A stretch of 59,054 bases of DNA from Anaerolineales bacterium (lineage in GTDB: Bacteria > Chloroflexota > Anaerolineae > Anaerolineales > Villigracilaceae). Positions 49,820 through 58,358 of this stretch are shown here, piece by piece (position 1 is the first letter of the stretch; each line of letters opens with the position of its first letter). Made by a program: the position numbers and the translations under genes. The notes beneath the pieces were generated by a model, which was not told where the DNA came from, did not search any database, and saw only the letters and a list, made by a program, of their open reading frames with translations. The stretch is taken from positions 1 through 59,054 of the forward strand of contig CAKKRM010000261.1 of assembly GCA_919902735.1 (NCBI GenBank), given 5' to 3'.

Positions 49820-50886
49820 GATCCCCTCACATTTCTTCCATACCCAGCTTCGACCAATATCTTCCCATCTTCAAAGGCGGTTTTGCCGCGCAAGATAACC
49901 TTGCGGACTTTGCCCTTCACCTTCCAGTCTTCAAACGGAGTCCAGCCGCAGCGTGTGAATTGCTCGGAGGCTTTGATTTCGTAGGTTGTGCTCTCGTCCA
50001 CTTCGACCCAGGTTTCAGGCTGTTCAGGCAGATTGAATATTTTGCGCGGGTTGGAGTGCATCTTTGTGATGATGTCGTTCATTGTCAGTCTTCCATCGTC
50101 CACGGCGGTGAGTAAAAGAGGCAATGCAGTTTCCAAGCCGGGGAATCCGGGCGGAGGATTATCCGAATCCTTTTCTGCGAGGGTGTGCGGGGCATGGTCG
50201 GTGGCGAAACAGTCAATCACGTCAAGATTATCCCAGAGAGCATCCACATCCTGTTGAGTTGCCAGCCTGGGGCGCACCTCCCTTCTCCCTTCTTTCCTCT
50301 TTCCTCTTTCTTCACTTGAGACTTGCGAAACCATAAACAGATGATGCGGACAGACTTCACAAGTCACTTTGATACCGCGTTCTTTTGCGGCTTTGATGAG
50401 CAGAATCTCTTCTTTCAATGAAACGTGCGCAATGTGAATGGGACGGTCGTACATGGCGGCGAAGAGGATCACAGCGGCCATCGTGCGGCTTTCGGAATGC
50501 GCCACGATGGGCTGGCTGCGTGGGTATTTCTCGAAATGCGGCATCCAGAGCGACATGTCATCGAGGCGGAGTTCCCCAAAGGTGGAATCAAGGTACATCT
50601 TTAGCCCGGCAACTGTCCCTGAGAGAGAGGCGGCGGATTTTGCGTTCTCCGGGCCTGCGCCGATGTATTGTCCATAGTCACAGCGGGCTTTTTGTTTCGC
50701 GGCATCCAATGCAAGTTTGAGTGTCGAGGCATCGAATATCGGCGGTTTGGTGTTGGGCATGGCCAGCACAATCGTAAATCCGCCTGCCAGCGCGGCGGAT
50801 GTGCCGGAGTCGAAATCTTCTTTATGGGTTGCGCCAGGTTCGCGCAGGTGGACGTGCGGGTCAATGAGGCCGGGGAGTTTTAGCAT
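49816..50886 (-). CDS. pyrC: Dihydroorotase
   Basis: The 356-residue amidohydrolase cyclises carbamoyl aspartate. Zinc ligands lie in DPHVHLREPG (His11, His13), with the carboxylated-lysine candidate in GLKMYL, then HIAHVS and CPHHLF, and catalytic Asp in CFATDHAPHT. ATG 50886 is chosen because a -10 box lies six bases before it, predicting a leaderless mRNA; the upstream open frame would cross the promoter. A run of heptamers (50281-50329) encodes part of a charged loop (EERGKRKEGRR) between CPHHLF and the CFATDHAP segment. Confidence 0.93.
   Translation of the reverse strand: MLKLPGLIDPHVHLREPGATHKEDFDSGTSAALAGGFTIVLAMPNTKPPIFDASTLKLALDAAKQKARCDYGQYIGAGPENAKSAASLSGTVAGLKMYLDSTFGELRLDDMSLWMPHFEKYPRSQPIVAHSESRTMAAVILFAAMYDRPIHIAHVSLKEEILLIKAAKERGIKVTCEVCPHHLFMVSQVSSEERGKRKEGRREVRPRLATQQDVDALWDNLDVIDCFATDHAPHTLAEKDSDNPPPGFPGLETALPLLLTAVDDGRLTMNDIITKMHSNPRKIFNLPEQPETWVEVDESTTYEIKASEQFTRCGWTPFEDWKVKGKVRKVILRGKTAFEDGKILVEAGYGRNVRGS
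50281..50329. repeat. Heptamer array inside pyrC coding sequence
   Basis: About five to seven 7-bp units (CCTTCTC, CCTTCTT, TCCTCTT, TCCTCTT, TCTTCAC and decaying TTGAGAC, TTGCGAA) occur in phase. The region encodes a basic and acidic surface loop of dihydroorotase. Confidence 0.65.
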
Positions 50887-50892
50887 TTGGCG

Positions 50893-50921
50893 AGTATAAA
50901 TGTCTATTGAAAGAACTTCAA
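50893..50921 (-). promoter_or_regulatory. Promoter for leaderless pyrC mRNA
   Basis: On the minus strand TTGAAG (50921-50916), 17 bp, TATACT (50898-50893), then six bases and ATG. It is back to back with the MFS promoter; the two -35 boxes are three bases apart. Confidence 0.7.
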
Positions 50922-50924
50922 TAC

Positions 50925-50953
50925 TTGACACTTCCACCTTCCCCCCTGATACT
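50925..50953 (+). promoter_or_regulatory. Promoter of the MFS gene
   Basis: Consensus TTGACA (50925-50930), a 17-bp spacer, GATACT (50948-50953). The start codon follows after about 28 bases. Confidence 0.7.
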
Positions 50954-50981
50954 TGGGCATCTCATAACTAGCGAGGTCGTC

Positions 50982-52265
50982 ATGTCCAAAGAACAAGCGC
51001 GTAACCGTTGGGTTGTGGTCGTTATCTTTTTCTTTTTCATGCTCCTGCACCAGACCGATAAATTGATGATCGGTTCGCTGCAAGTGCAGATCAGCGAAGA
51101 CTTCAAGATTGATAATACCCAATGGGGGCTGGTGAACTCCGGCGCGTTGATCGTGGCTACGGTGCTTTACCCGATCTGGGGATATTTATACGACCGTTAT
51201 TCACGCACAAAACTGCTTGCCTTCGCATCCCTTGTGTGGGGCTCCACCACCTGGCTGAATGCCATCGTCAAATCTTTTGGCGGATTTTTGGTCACGCGCG
51301 CCTCCACCGGCATCGATGATTCTTCCTACCCCGGTCTGTATACCTTGATCGCTGATTATTTTGGTCCGAATCTGCGCGGAAAAATTTATGGCGTTCTACA
51401 ACTTGCGCAGCCCATCGGCTATCTCGTCGGGATGATACTTGCTTTGATGGTGGCTCCAGCTATCGGTGGATGGCGAAGCGTGTTCTACATCACCGGATCA
51501 TTGGGCTTGGTGATCGCCGTGCTGATCTACTTCTTCGTAAAAGAAATGCCGCGCGGCAAGGCCGAACCCGAATTCGAGAACATGGCCGAAATGCAAACCT
51601 TCAAGTTCTCGTGGGCCGAGGCCAAAGAGATTTTCAAAAAGAAGACCATGTGGTTCGTGTTCCTGCAAGGCTTTGCGGGCGTCTTCCCGTGGAATGTGAT
51701 CACCTTCTTCTTCTTTGCCTATCTTGAAAAAGAACGCGGCTACGATGCGAACGGCATTCTCTTCACCATGGCCCCCGTCATCCTCATCCTCGCCAGCGGA
51801 TATTTCGTCGGCGGCGCGCTCGGTGACTTTGCCTTCAAACGCACCAACAAAGGCCGTATCATTGTTTCATGCGTCGGCGTTCTAATGGGCGCGCTTTTTA
51901 TGTATCTTGCCATCACCACGCCCATCGAGGCGAAGAATCAATTCTTTATCTTCATGTGTCTCACCGCCATCTTCATGCCGCTTTCTTCTGCGAACGTCAT
52001 TGCCACCGTGTACGACATCACCGTACCGGAAGTCCGCTCCACGGCCCAGGCATCGGAATACTTCATCGAAAACGCAGGCGCGGCCTTCGCGCCCATCATC
52101 ACCGGCATCATCGCAGATGCCTATGACCTGAAAACCGCCATCCTGCTTATTTGCACCGTGGCGTGGGTCTTGTGCTTCTTCTTCTATCTTGGCGCGATCT
52201 TCACCATCGATAAAGATACAAAGCACCTGCGCGACCAAATGGCAGACCGCGCGAAATCCATGTAA
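50982..52265 (+). CDS. MFS transporter, spinster/OPA-like
   Basis: The 427-residue, 12-helix major facilitator has helix 1 with FFFFMLLHQTDKLMIGSL and the motif A variant GYLYDRYSRTKLLA. Helices 4-5 carry RASTGIDDSSYPGLYTLIADYF, as in sugar-phosphate or spinster-like members. The substrate is unknown. ATG 50982 follows GAGG and a good promoter; the open frame to 50907 would include the promoter. It is divergent from pyrC. Confidence 0.9.
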   Translation: MSKEQARNRWVVVVIFFFFMLLHQTDKLMIGSLQVQISEDFKIDNTQWGLVNSGALIVATVLYPIWGYLYDRYSRTKLLAFASLVWGSTTWLNAIVKSFGGFLVTRASTGIDDSSYPGLYTLIADYFGPNLRGKIYGVLQLAQPIGYLVGMILALMVAPAIGGWRSVFYITGSLGLVIAVLIYFFVKEMPRGKAEPEFENMAEMQTFKFSWAEAKEIFKKKTMWFVFLQGFAGVFPWNVITFFFFAYLEKERGYDANGILFTMAPVILILASGYFVGGALGDFAFKRTNKGRIIVSCVGVLMGALFMYLAITTPIEAKNQFFIFMCLTAIFMPLSSANVIATVYDITVPEVRSTAQASEYFIENAGAAFAPIITGIIADAYDLKTAILLICTVAWVLCFFFYLGAIFTIDKDTKHLRDQMADRAKSM

Positions 52266-52269
52266 TACA

Positions 52270-52298
52270 GCAGGGACACAGCGCCGCTGTGTCCCTGC
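52270..52298 (+). terminator. GC-rich hairpin after the MFS gene
   Basis: GCAGGGACACAGC (52270-52282) pairs with 52286-52298 around three bases. There is no T-run, so strength is uncertain. Confidence 0.55.
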
Positions 52299-52386
52299 AA
52301 ATGGATGAACGCCTCCGCCTTAACCGACAGCGGCTTCCGCACTACCTACATTCCCACCCCGATTATTTTCCCGCGCGCCGTGTGTA

Positions 52387-53493
52387 CTAATCGAATTCCT
52401 TTAAGAGATTAATGATATATTCCACAGCATCCAAATCCATGTGCGGGCCCATGGGGATGCTTAACTCTGTTGAAGCGATGGTTTCCGCAACGGGGAAGGC
52501 TTCTTTAGGAATGCCCATCTCTACATAAGCTTTAGAGAGGTGCGGGGGCACCGGGTAGTGAATCAACGTGTCCACGTTCCCATTTTTTAAATATTTCTGA
52601 AGATCGTCCCGCCTTGGATGCCGTATGGGAAATATGTGCCAAATAGGAGATGCCCAATCAGGGACAAAAGGCAAAATGAGGTCATTTACATTGGATAGGG
52701 AATTCAAGTAAGCCGATGCAAGGGTAGAGCGGCGCTCGTTCCATTCGTTCAGATGATTCAGCTTAACTCGTAGAAAGGCGGCTTGCATTTCATCAAGGCG
52801 TGAATTGTAACCTTTCACATCGTTGAAATACTTCACTTTGGAGCCATAATTACGCAACATCCGAACCTGCCCTGCCAATGATTCATCATTTGTTACTACC
52901 GCCCCCGCATCCCCTAACGCCCCCAGGTTTTTCCCTGGGTAGAAACTAAACCCAGCCGCATGACCAAGGTTGCCGCTCAATCGTCCCTTGTAGCGGGCTC
53001 CTTGTGCCTGGGCGGCATCCTCAATTACCCGCAGGTTGTATTTATCAGCAAGAGACATTAACGGGTCCATATCCGCAGCCAACCCGTAAAGATGAACCGG
53101 CAATATTGCGCGTGTTCGGGAAGTGATGGCAGACTCCACCCGTTGCGGGTCAAGATTATATGTACGAAGATCTGGTTCCACCGGCACGGGGGTGGCGCCG
53201 GTATACGAAACAGCAAGCCAAGTGGCGATGTAGGTATTGGATGGGACGATCACCTCATCCCCCTGGCCTATGCCGTAGGCCCGCAGGATCAGATGCAAGG
53301 CTTCCAGTCCATTCCCAAGCCCAATGCAATGTTTTGCCCCACAGTATGCGGCAAAATCCTGTTCAAAAGCTTCCACTTCCTCCCCTAAAATATACCAACC
53401 AGACTCCATGACGCGATGATAGGCATGATCCAATTCATCTTTAAGTTCTCTATAAGGGGATTTCATGTCAAGGAAGGGTATTCTTTGATTCAT
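52387..53493 (-). CDS. Nucleotide-sugar aminotransferase (DegT/DnrJ/EryC1, FdtB/QdtB-like)
   Basis: The 368-residue PLP enzyme has the Schiff-base Lys188 in [15 protein letters not shown], with EDAAQAQGA and PSNTYIAT as cofactor motifs. The adjoining ketoisomerase gene indicates that it aminates C3 of a dTDP-3-keto-6-deoxyhexose to yield a 3-amino-3,6-dideoxy sugar (Fuc3N or Qui3N type) for surface glycans. Its start overlaps the upstream stop by four bases. It is the last gene of the minus-strand polysaccharide locus. Confidence 0.92.
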   Translation of the reverse strand: MNQRIPFLDMKSPYRELKDELDHAYHRVMESGWYILGEEVEAFEQDFAAYCGAKHCIGLGNGLEALHLILRAYGIGQGDEVIVPSNTYIATWLAVSYTGATPVPVEPDLRTYNLDPQRVESAITSRTRAILPVHLYGLAADMDPLMSLADKYNLRVIEDAAQAQGARYKGRLSGNLGHAAGFSFYPGKNLGALGDAGAVVTNDESLAGQVRMLRNYGSKVKYFNDVKGYNSRLDEMQAAFLRVKLNHLNEWNERRSTLASAYLNSLSNVNDLILPFVPDWASPIWHIFPIRHPRRDDLQKYLKNGNVDTLIHYPVPPHLSKAYVEMGIPKEAFPVAETIASTELSIPMGPHMDLDAVEYIINLLKEFD

Positions 53494-54428
53494 CTTTTTT
53501 TGACCTCATTCAGAAACTGGTTGTAATCGCGAATGTAATCTTCCGCTCTATAAACATCTGATGCAAGAACCATTAGTACTGCGTCTGATGAATATTTATA
53601 TTCTATGGCCCATACCATGGGGGAAATATGTATCCCAAGATTCGGGCGATTTAGCAAAACTTCTGCACGATTCTGACCATCATCTAAAACCACAAAGCAA
53701 CTGCCCTTTATACACACTAAAAATTGATGACATTCACGATGTGCATGTTCCCCGCGGACTTCCTGGCTCGGTACGTCGAACACTAAAAAAAATCTTTGAG
53801 GGACAAAAGGCAGGGATTTATCGTATTCAGAGAATGTAAGGCTGCCGCGCAAATCCTTTATAACGGGCATTTCATACAGCCGTGCCCCTTTAACTTCCAA
53901 ACGACCGTCTATTTTAAATTCATTATCCAGCGTGACGGGACTTATCGAATGGTCATTGTTTGCGTGGATATAACCAGTAATTCGTGCGGGGTTACCTTTC
54001 ACTATCGCGAACGGCGGAACATCTTTAGTAACCACTGTACCGGCCCCTACCATGGCATATTGTCCAATCGTCAAACCGGGTAAGATAGTGGCATTGGCGC
54101 CAATAGAGGCACCTTTGCAAATAACGGTACGTGAGAAAGTTGCAGGGTATTGTTTGCTACGAGGAAATGGATCGTTCGTAAAAGTGGCGTTGGGGCCGAT
54201 AAAAACATCGTTTTCGAGGGTAATTCCATCCCATAATTGTACACCGCTCTTTATTGTTACACGATTTCCAATTACAACATCATTTTCGACAAAAACCTGG
54301 TCGCACAGATTGCAGTCTTCACCAATACTTGCACCAGGTAAAACATGGGAAAAAGCCCAAATCCGAGTATTTTTACCAATGTTTTTCGTTTCCACCAAAG
54401 CATTTGGATGAGCGAAAAAATTTATCAT
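53490..54428 (-). CDS. Bifunctional sugar N-acetyltransferase / 3,4-ketoisomerase (WxcM-like)
   Basis: The 312-residue protein fuses two enzymes of one pathway. Residues of about 1-160 form a left-handed beta-helix acyltransferase with hexapeptide repeats ([34 protein letters not shown]). Residues of about 175-312 form an FdtA-type cupin ketoisomerase with [12 protein letters not shown]. Xanthomonas WxcM has the same order. It should isomerise dTDP-4-keto-6-deoxyglucose and later N-acetylate the amino sugar made by the next gene. No rmlA or rmlB is in the window. Confidence 0.9.
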   Translation of the reverse strand: MINFFAHPNALVETKNIGKNTRIWAFSHVLPGASIGEDCNLCDQVFVENDVVIGNRVTIKSGVQLWDGITLENDVFIGPNATFTNDPFPRSKQYPATFSRTVICKGASIGANATILPGLTIGQYAMVGAGTVVTKDVPPFAIVKGNPARITGYIHANNDHSISPVTLDNEFKIDGRLEVKGARLYEMPVIKDLRGSLTFSEYDKSLPFVPQRFFLVFDVPSQEVRGEHAHRECHQFLVCIKGSCFVVLDDGQNRAEVLLNRPNLGIHISPMVWAIEYKYSSDAVLMVLASDVYRAEDYIRDYNQFLNEVKKR

Positions 54429-54431
54429 TAT

Positions 54432-55400
54432 TTATCCTGCTGTACGATTGGCATTGCTGTTTTGTGTCAATACAGAATCATATATACGGTCAATTACAAA
54501 ATGTGGGCGGCGGCGGACTTCATCCAAAGTACGCCATAAATATTCTCCTAAGACGCCCAGCATGGTCATCTGTATTCCGGAAGTAAATGTCATAATCAAC
54601 ATCATAGGGACGTATCCCTTAACATCGATGCCAAAAAACAACCAGTAAAAGAGAATAAACGCCCCATACATAAAAGAACTTAATGCCACGACAAAGCCAA
54701 TGATGGAAAGTATGCGAATTGGGAAGAATGAAAACGCCACAAAGGTATCAATAAACAACTTGGTTTTCTTCGACAACGTCCAACGCGATTTTCCTTTTGC
54801 TCGACCGCGACGGATATAGGGGAGCATTACCGGTTTGAAGCCAAGCCAAAAGATCAATGTCATTAGATTTGTGTTTTTTTCTTGTATATGGTTAATCTCA
54901 TTTACTATTTGACGATCTATTAGAAAAAAGTCAAAGCCACCATCGGGATATTCAGTGATAGCAAATTTACGTATTAAAGAATAATAGGCGCGGGAGAATT
55001 GTTTCTGCATAAACGGATCTTCCCTATCTTGGCGGACGGCAAAAACAGCTTTAATCCCTTTCTCCCAATAGCTAATCATTTCTTGGAACAATTCAGGCGG
55101 ATCTTGTAAATCGGCGGAGATCATCCCAATACAATCACCTGTTGCAACAGTAAACCCGGCCTGAATGGCCACCATGGAGCCGAAGTTCCGTGTCATCTTG
55201 ACGACCTTAATCGTTTCAGGAAAGCGTGATTGAAAATCAAGAAGAATTTCAAGCGAATGGTCGCGGGAACCGTCGTCCACAAAAACAAGCTCGAGACGAT
55301 AATTAGGAAGCTTATCATCTAAACTAAGAAGCTGCGGGATGGTATCTGGCAGGTTTAATTCGTTGTAGTAAACAGGGATGACAATCGAAAAAGTCTTCAT
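54432..55400 (-). CDS. GT2 glycosyltransferase with C-terminal membrane helices
   Basis: The 322-residue protein has a GT-A domain of the dolichol-phosphate/undecaprenyl-phosphate type: FSIVIPVYYNELNLPD at the start, VFVDDGSRDHS (about 39-49) and SADLQDPPE (about 94-102) binding nucleotide and metal. Two transmembrane helices (about 230-285) and a GKSRWTLSKK loop follow. It likely makes a lipid-linked sugar for transfer at the outer face. The stop lies three bases before the next start, so the locus is one operon. Confidence 0.92.
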   Translation of the reverse strand: MKTFSIVIPVYYNELNLPDTIPQLLSLDDKLPNYRLELVFVDDGSRDHSLEILLDFQSRFPETIKVVKMTRNFGSMVAIQAGFTVATGDCIGMISADLQDPPELFQEMISYWEKGIKAVFAVRQDREDPFMQKQFSRAYYSLIRKFAITEYPDGGFDFFLIDRQIVNEINHIQEKNTNLMTLIFWLGFKPVMLPYIRRGRAKGKSRWTLSKKTKLFIDTFVAFSFFPIRILSIIGFVVALSSFMYGAFILFYWLFFGIDVKGYVPMMLIMTFTSGIQMTMLGVLGEYLWRTLDEVRRRPHFVIDRIYDSVLTQNSNANRTAG

Positions 55401-55454
55401 CTCTTATAGGTCTTTGGCAGTTTTTTTTGGAGATACTCTGAAGTCCATGTCATA

Positions 55455-56948
55455 TCATTGCCCTTGTTCCTTTAATGGAAGGTCGTCGTCAAATAAATAA
55501 TTAAATACAATGGGAAACGTATTGATTGGTTCTATATCCTGGGATAGTTTAGACGTGTCGTATCCGGGCATATGGAGCGCAAATAAAATCTGCGTTTTAT
55601 ATTCTTCGGGGAAGTTTTCCAGCAACGGTCCTCCGTAATCAATATTTCTAGCCCCGTGGTCGGATTGAAGGATAATCACCGGCGGACGCTCTGGATCCGC
55701 ATTTGCCAAAATATTCTCTATCAATTTTTTTGCAACTTCCATTGAATAATTATACTGCCCAAGATAATAATTCCAGTTTCCGTGAAGCTCTTCGTCAAGA
55801 ACATTTCCATTTTCGTCAAACATAAAGGGAAAATGAGGGAGCAGCAGATGCACATATATAAATTTAGGACTTGAAACTTGATCTACATCTCCAATCTTGT
55901 TAATTAAATAAAGAATCTTGTCTCTATGGCCTGAAAGAGTTTTGTCATGTGTCGCCGGTATTATTTTTAACATTGAACCATTCGCAACAAACACTCCAAA
56001 CTCATCGAATATTGTTTCTGAATTAGTTATAGCCATGCGGGTTTCCGGAACATCGGCAAAGGAATAATCAGCAACGATTGGGTCCAGGGCTGGATATGCG
56101 CGCGGTATGGTCAACTCTTCAAATACTGCGGTTGAGTATCCCCTCGATTTTAGATACCTCATAACCTTATTATAAGACACGTTTTCATAATATGTTTCGA
56201 GGTACTCTCCAGATTCACAGCAGGGAAATTCTTCATAATTCAACCTAGTCGCCATTTGATGAAGAGAATAGATGGAGCTGCTATGGCTTTGTTCCGCAAT
56301 AAAAAAGTCATGGGAATCCAGAAATTGTATAAAATCATCCACGTTCGGATTGTGCCAGTATTTTCTCATTGGTTCAAAACCGGAAAACTCGTCAAATACA
56401 ATAAAGTAAATATCCGGATAGTTTTGCGCCGCTAAATTTGCAGTTGTGGCCGATGGTAAAACCACATCTGATTTTTCCAATTTATTAATTTCCACAGGAA
56501 TTATTTTGATGATGTTGAAAATGATCAGCGCACTCACTGTAAAACTCAAATTTTTCCAAATACTAACGGAACGAGAAGGGCTTATATTCAGTATCCACCA
56601 AGAAAATTGCATTGCGAGCAGTATATAAAAGGGTAGGAATGTATAATGTTCTACTTGGAAAATATCCAATCGGAGCGAGTAATCGTAGACTGTTCCATAA
56701 GTGTGGAAAAAGATAAGAAAAACAAAGGAGGCATTCGCCGCTTCAATAGCTCGTTTTCCTAAAATAAATAAAACCACATAGATTACTGTGGCCACTAAAC
56801 TGTAAAATACAATTGCTCGAATCAGGCTTTGTATCAGCAATAATCTGGAGTTGTTTCCATAGTGAAAAAACGCCGGATAAACTGCAGCAAGAAATGGCAA
56901 CAGGAATGGTTTTATGAATTGTAATATTGTCTTATCTGATGAATTCAT
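55455..56948 (-). CDS. Sulfatase-like membrane protein (alkaline phosphatase superfamily)
   Basis: The 497-residue protein has four or five N-terminal helices (about 15-160) and an external alkaline-phosphatase-superfamily domain. IYFIVFDEFSG supplies the first metal site, and LQSDHGARNIDYGG the second Asp-His pair. This layout resembles lipoteichoic-acid-synthase or phosphoethanolamine-transferase relatives that modify envelope polymers. There is no obvious Thr/Cys nucleophile in a canonical sulfatase motif, so the reaction is open. Confidence 0.75.
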   Translation of the reverse strand: MNSSDKTILQFIKPFLLPFLAAVYPAFFHYGNNSRLLLIQSLIRAIVFYSLVATVIYVVLFILGKRAIEAANASFVFLIFFHTYGTVYDYSLRLDIFQVEHYTFLPFYILLAMQFSWWILNISPSRSVSIWKNLSFTVSALIIFNIIKIIPVEINKLEKSDVVLPSATTANLAAQNYPDIYFIVFDEFSGFEPMRKYWHNPNVDDFIQFLDSHDFFIAEQSHSSSIYSLHQMATRLNYEEFPCCESGEYLETYYENVSYNKVMRYLKSRGYSTAVFEELTIPRAYPALDPIVADYSFADVPETRMAITNSETIFDEFGVFVANGSMLKIIPATHDKTLSGHRDKILYLINKIGDVDQVSSPKFIYVHLLLPHFPFMFDENGNVLDEELHGNWNYYLGQYNYSMEVAKKLIENILANADPERPPVIILQSDHGARNIDYGGPLLENFPEEYKTQILFALHMPGYDTSKLSQDIEPINTFPIVFNYLFDDDLPLKEQGQ

Positions 56949-56980
56949 TTAAGCCTTTGAGGTAAAGGATTTTGAACATT

Positions 56981-57088
56981 AGACTTTATCCGTAATTAGA
57001 AAAACGTCCCGAAGGCTGCCTTCAAAGGTCAAAATTGCTCTCAAAAAACCTTCGGGACGGTGGTTGGAAGTTATTTCGGATAATGTCT
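56981..57088. repeat. Nested palindrome with AGACTTTATCCG ends
   Basis: The outer arm AGACTTTATCCG (56981-56992) inverts, with one change, at 57077-57088. Inside, CGTCCCGAAGG (57005-57015) inverts to CCTTCGGGACG (57049-57059), the same inner palindrome found in copy 3 under different outer ends. Confidence 0.75.
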
Positions 57089-57109
57089 ATTGGTTGGAAA
57101 CGCTAAGAC

Positions 57110-57601
57110 TTAATTCTTTTTCGCGTTTTTCATTTTCAAGTCATTAGGGGTTCGGACGAGCAACTTGTTGGTAATTCTGTAATACGCGGCTTGATTCCGC
57201 TTATCCTTGAACAATACGCCGATCTGGTATGACCCTGGTTGAATAAATTCTTTGGAAATATTAACTTCAATCTGCCGTGTTGGCATCGTAACGGGAAAAA
57301 GATAGGTCTTGACATCTGATTGTAGAACAACCCATCTTTCAAAATGAGTATTATCAAGGTCGGGTTTGAAAAAAGCCCATCCACTCAAACGATATAGACC
57401 CTTTTCAACATGGGTTAATTTGCCAAACCCACCTCCTATATTTTTCGTCTCAGAAGGCAGCTTTTCTTCATAGACAAGAGGGTACCCATCGGTTAGGGGT
57501 AGAAAAAACTTGGCGTAGACTGTATGCGCAAAAGGCAGGTAGGCAAACAAAAGGCACCAGGTCAATAGGTAAAGTTTATTTTGATTGATAAATTTTTGCA
57601 T
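57110..57601 (-). CDS. Exported protein of unknown function, paralogue A
   Basis: The 163-residue protein has an N-terminal membrane anchor or signal (about 9-30) and a strand-rich external domain. Shared motifs with the next gene are LYRLSGWAFF, KTYLFPV, KEFIQPGSYQIGVLFKDK and YYRITNKLLVRTPN. I do not recognise a family. It lies in the polysaccharide locus next to a glycosyltransferase-like protein whose visible part has a similar C-terminal domain style (external, strand-rich). AGAGAAAG precedes the ATG. Confidence 0.65.
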   Translation of the reverse strand: MQKFINQNKLYLLTWCLLFAYLPFAHTVYAKFFLPLTDGYPLVYEEKLPSETKNIGGGFGKLTHVEKGLYRLSGWAFFKPDLDNTHFERWVVLQSDVKTYLFPVTMPTRQIEVNISKEFIQPGSYQIGVLFKDKRNQAAYYRITNKLLVRTPNDLKMKNAKKN

Positions 57602-57710
57602 ATCTTTCTCTTCTGCTATTCAGAACGTCTTCAGGCCTGATTCATCGAAATATGGAGGGAAATTGACCTTTTGCCAAATTTACCTGTAACAAGGCTGTTG
57701 CAATCTGTGT

Positions 57711-58202
57711 TTAGTCGCTTTTATCACTCTCAAGTTTTAAATAGTTGGGTGTTCGAACAATTATTTTATTGGTAATTCCATAATAGATGGTGAGCTTTTC
57801 CTTATCTTGAAACAATACGCCAACACGATACGACCCTGGTTGAATAAAGTCTTTAGACATAAAAAATAGAATTTTTTGTGATGATGAATAGACAGAATAC
57901 AAATAGGTCCTTTTATCAGATTGTAAAATGATAAATTTTTGAAACTGAATGTTATCGGGATTGGGTTGAAAAATTGCCCATCCGCTTAAACTGTATAAAC
58001 CTTTCCCTAGATCCGACAGTTTTTCAAAATCGCTTGTAAGTTCTTGGGCCGGAGGGGGAATCTTCTCGTGATAGATAACAGGTTGCCCATCCGCTTCAGA
58101 CATAAAAAGTTTAACATACAAATCATGGGCAAAAAATAAATAAATCAATAAAAGCAGCCAGGCAAGAATTGTAAACTTTTTTTGGCCAAAATTTTTTTTC
58201 AT
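57711..58202 (-). CDS. Exported protein of unknown function, paralogue B
   Basis: This protein also has 163 residues and the same layout as paralogue A (LYSLSGWAIF, RTYLYSV, KDFIQPGSYRVGVLFQDK, YYGITNKIIVRTPN). The two arose by tandem duplication and have diverged to roughly half identity by eye, so the duplication is not recent. The gene is AT-richer than the housekeeping part of the window. AAGAGAAA lies before the ATG. Confidence 0.65.
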   Translation of the reverse strand: MKKNFGQKKFTILAWLLLLIYLFFAHDLYVKLFMSEADGQPVIYHEKIPPPAQELTSDFEKLSDLGKGLYSLSGWAIFQPNPDNIQFQKFIILQSDKRTYLYSVYSSSQKILFFMSKDFIQPGSYRVGVLFQDKEKLTIYYGITNKIIVRTPNYLKLESDKSD

Positions 58203-58358
58203 AGTTTCTCTTGAACAATGATTTATATGCCGATCGTAGGGTCATATAGTTTTGGAGAATCCCCAGGGGTAAGAAGTGTTGACAGGTTATGTCCTTGGGC
58301 AGGTTTCATTTGGATGAAGTCTGGTTCATTACTACTTGTTAGGCGATATTATAGAAAA

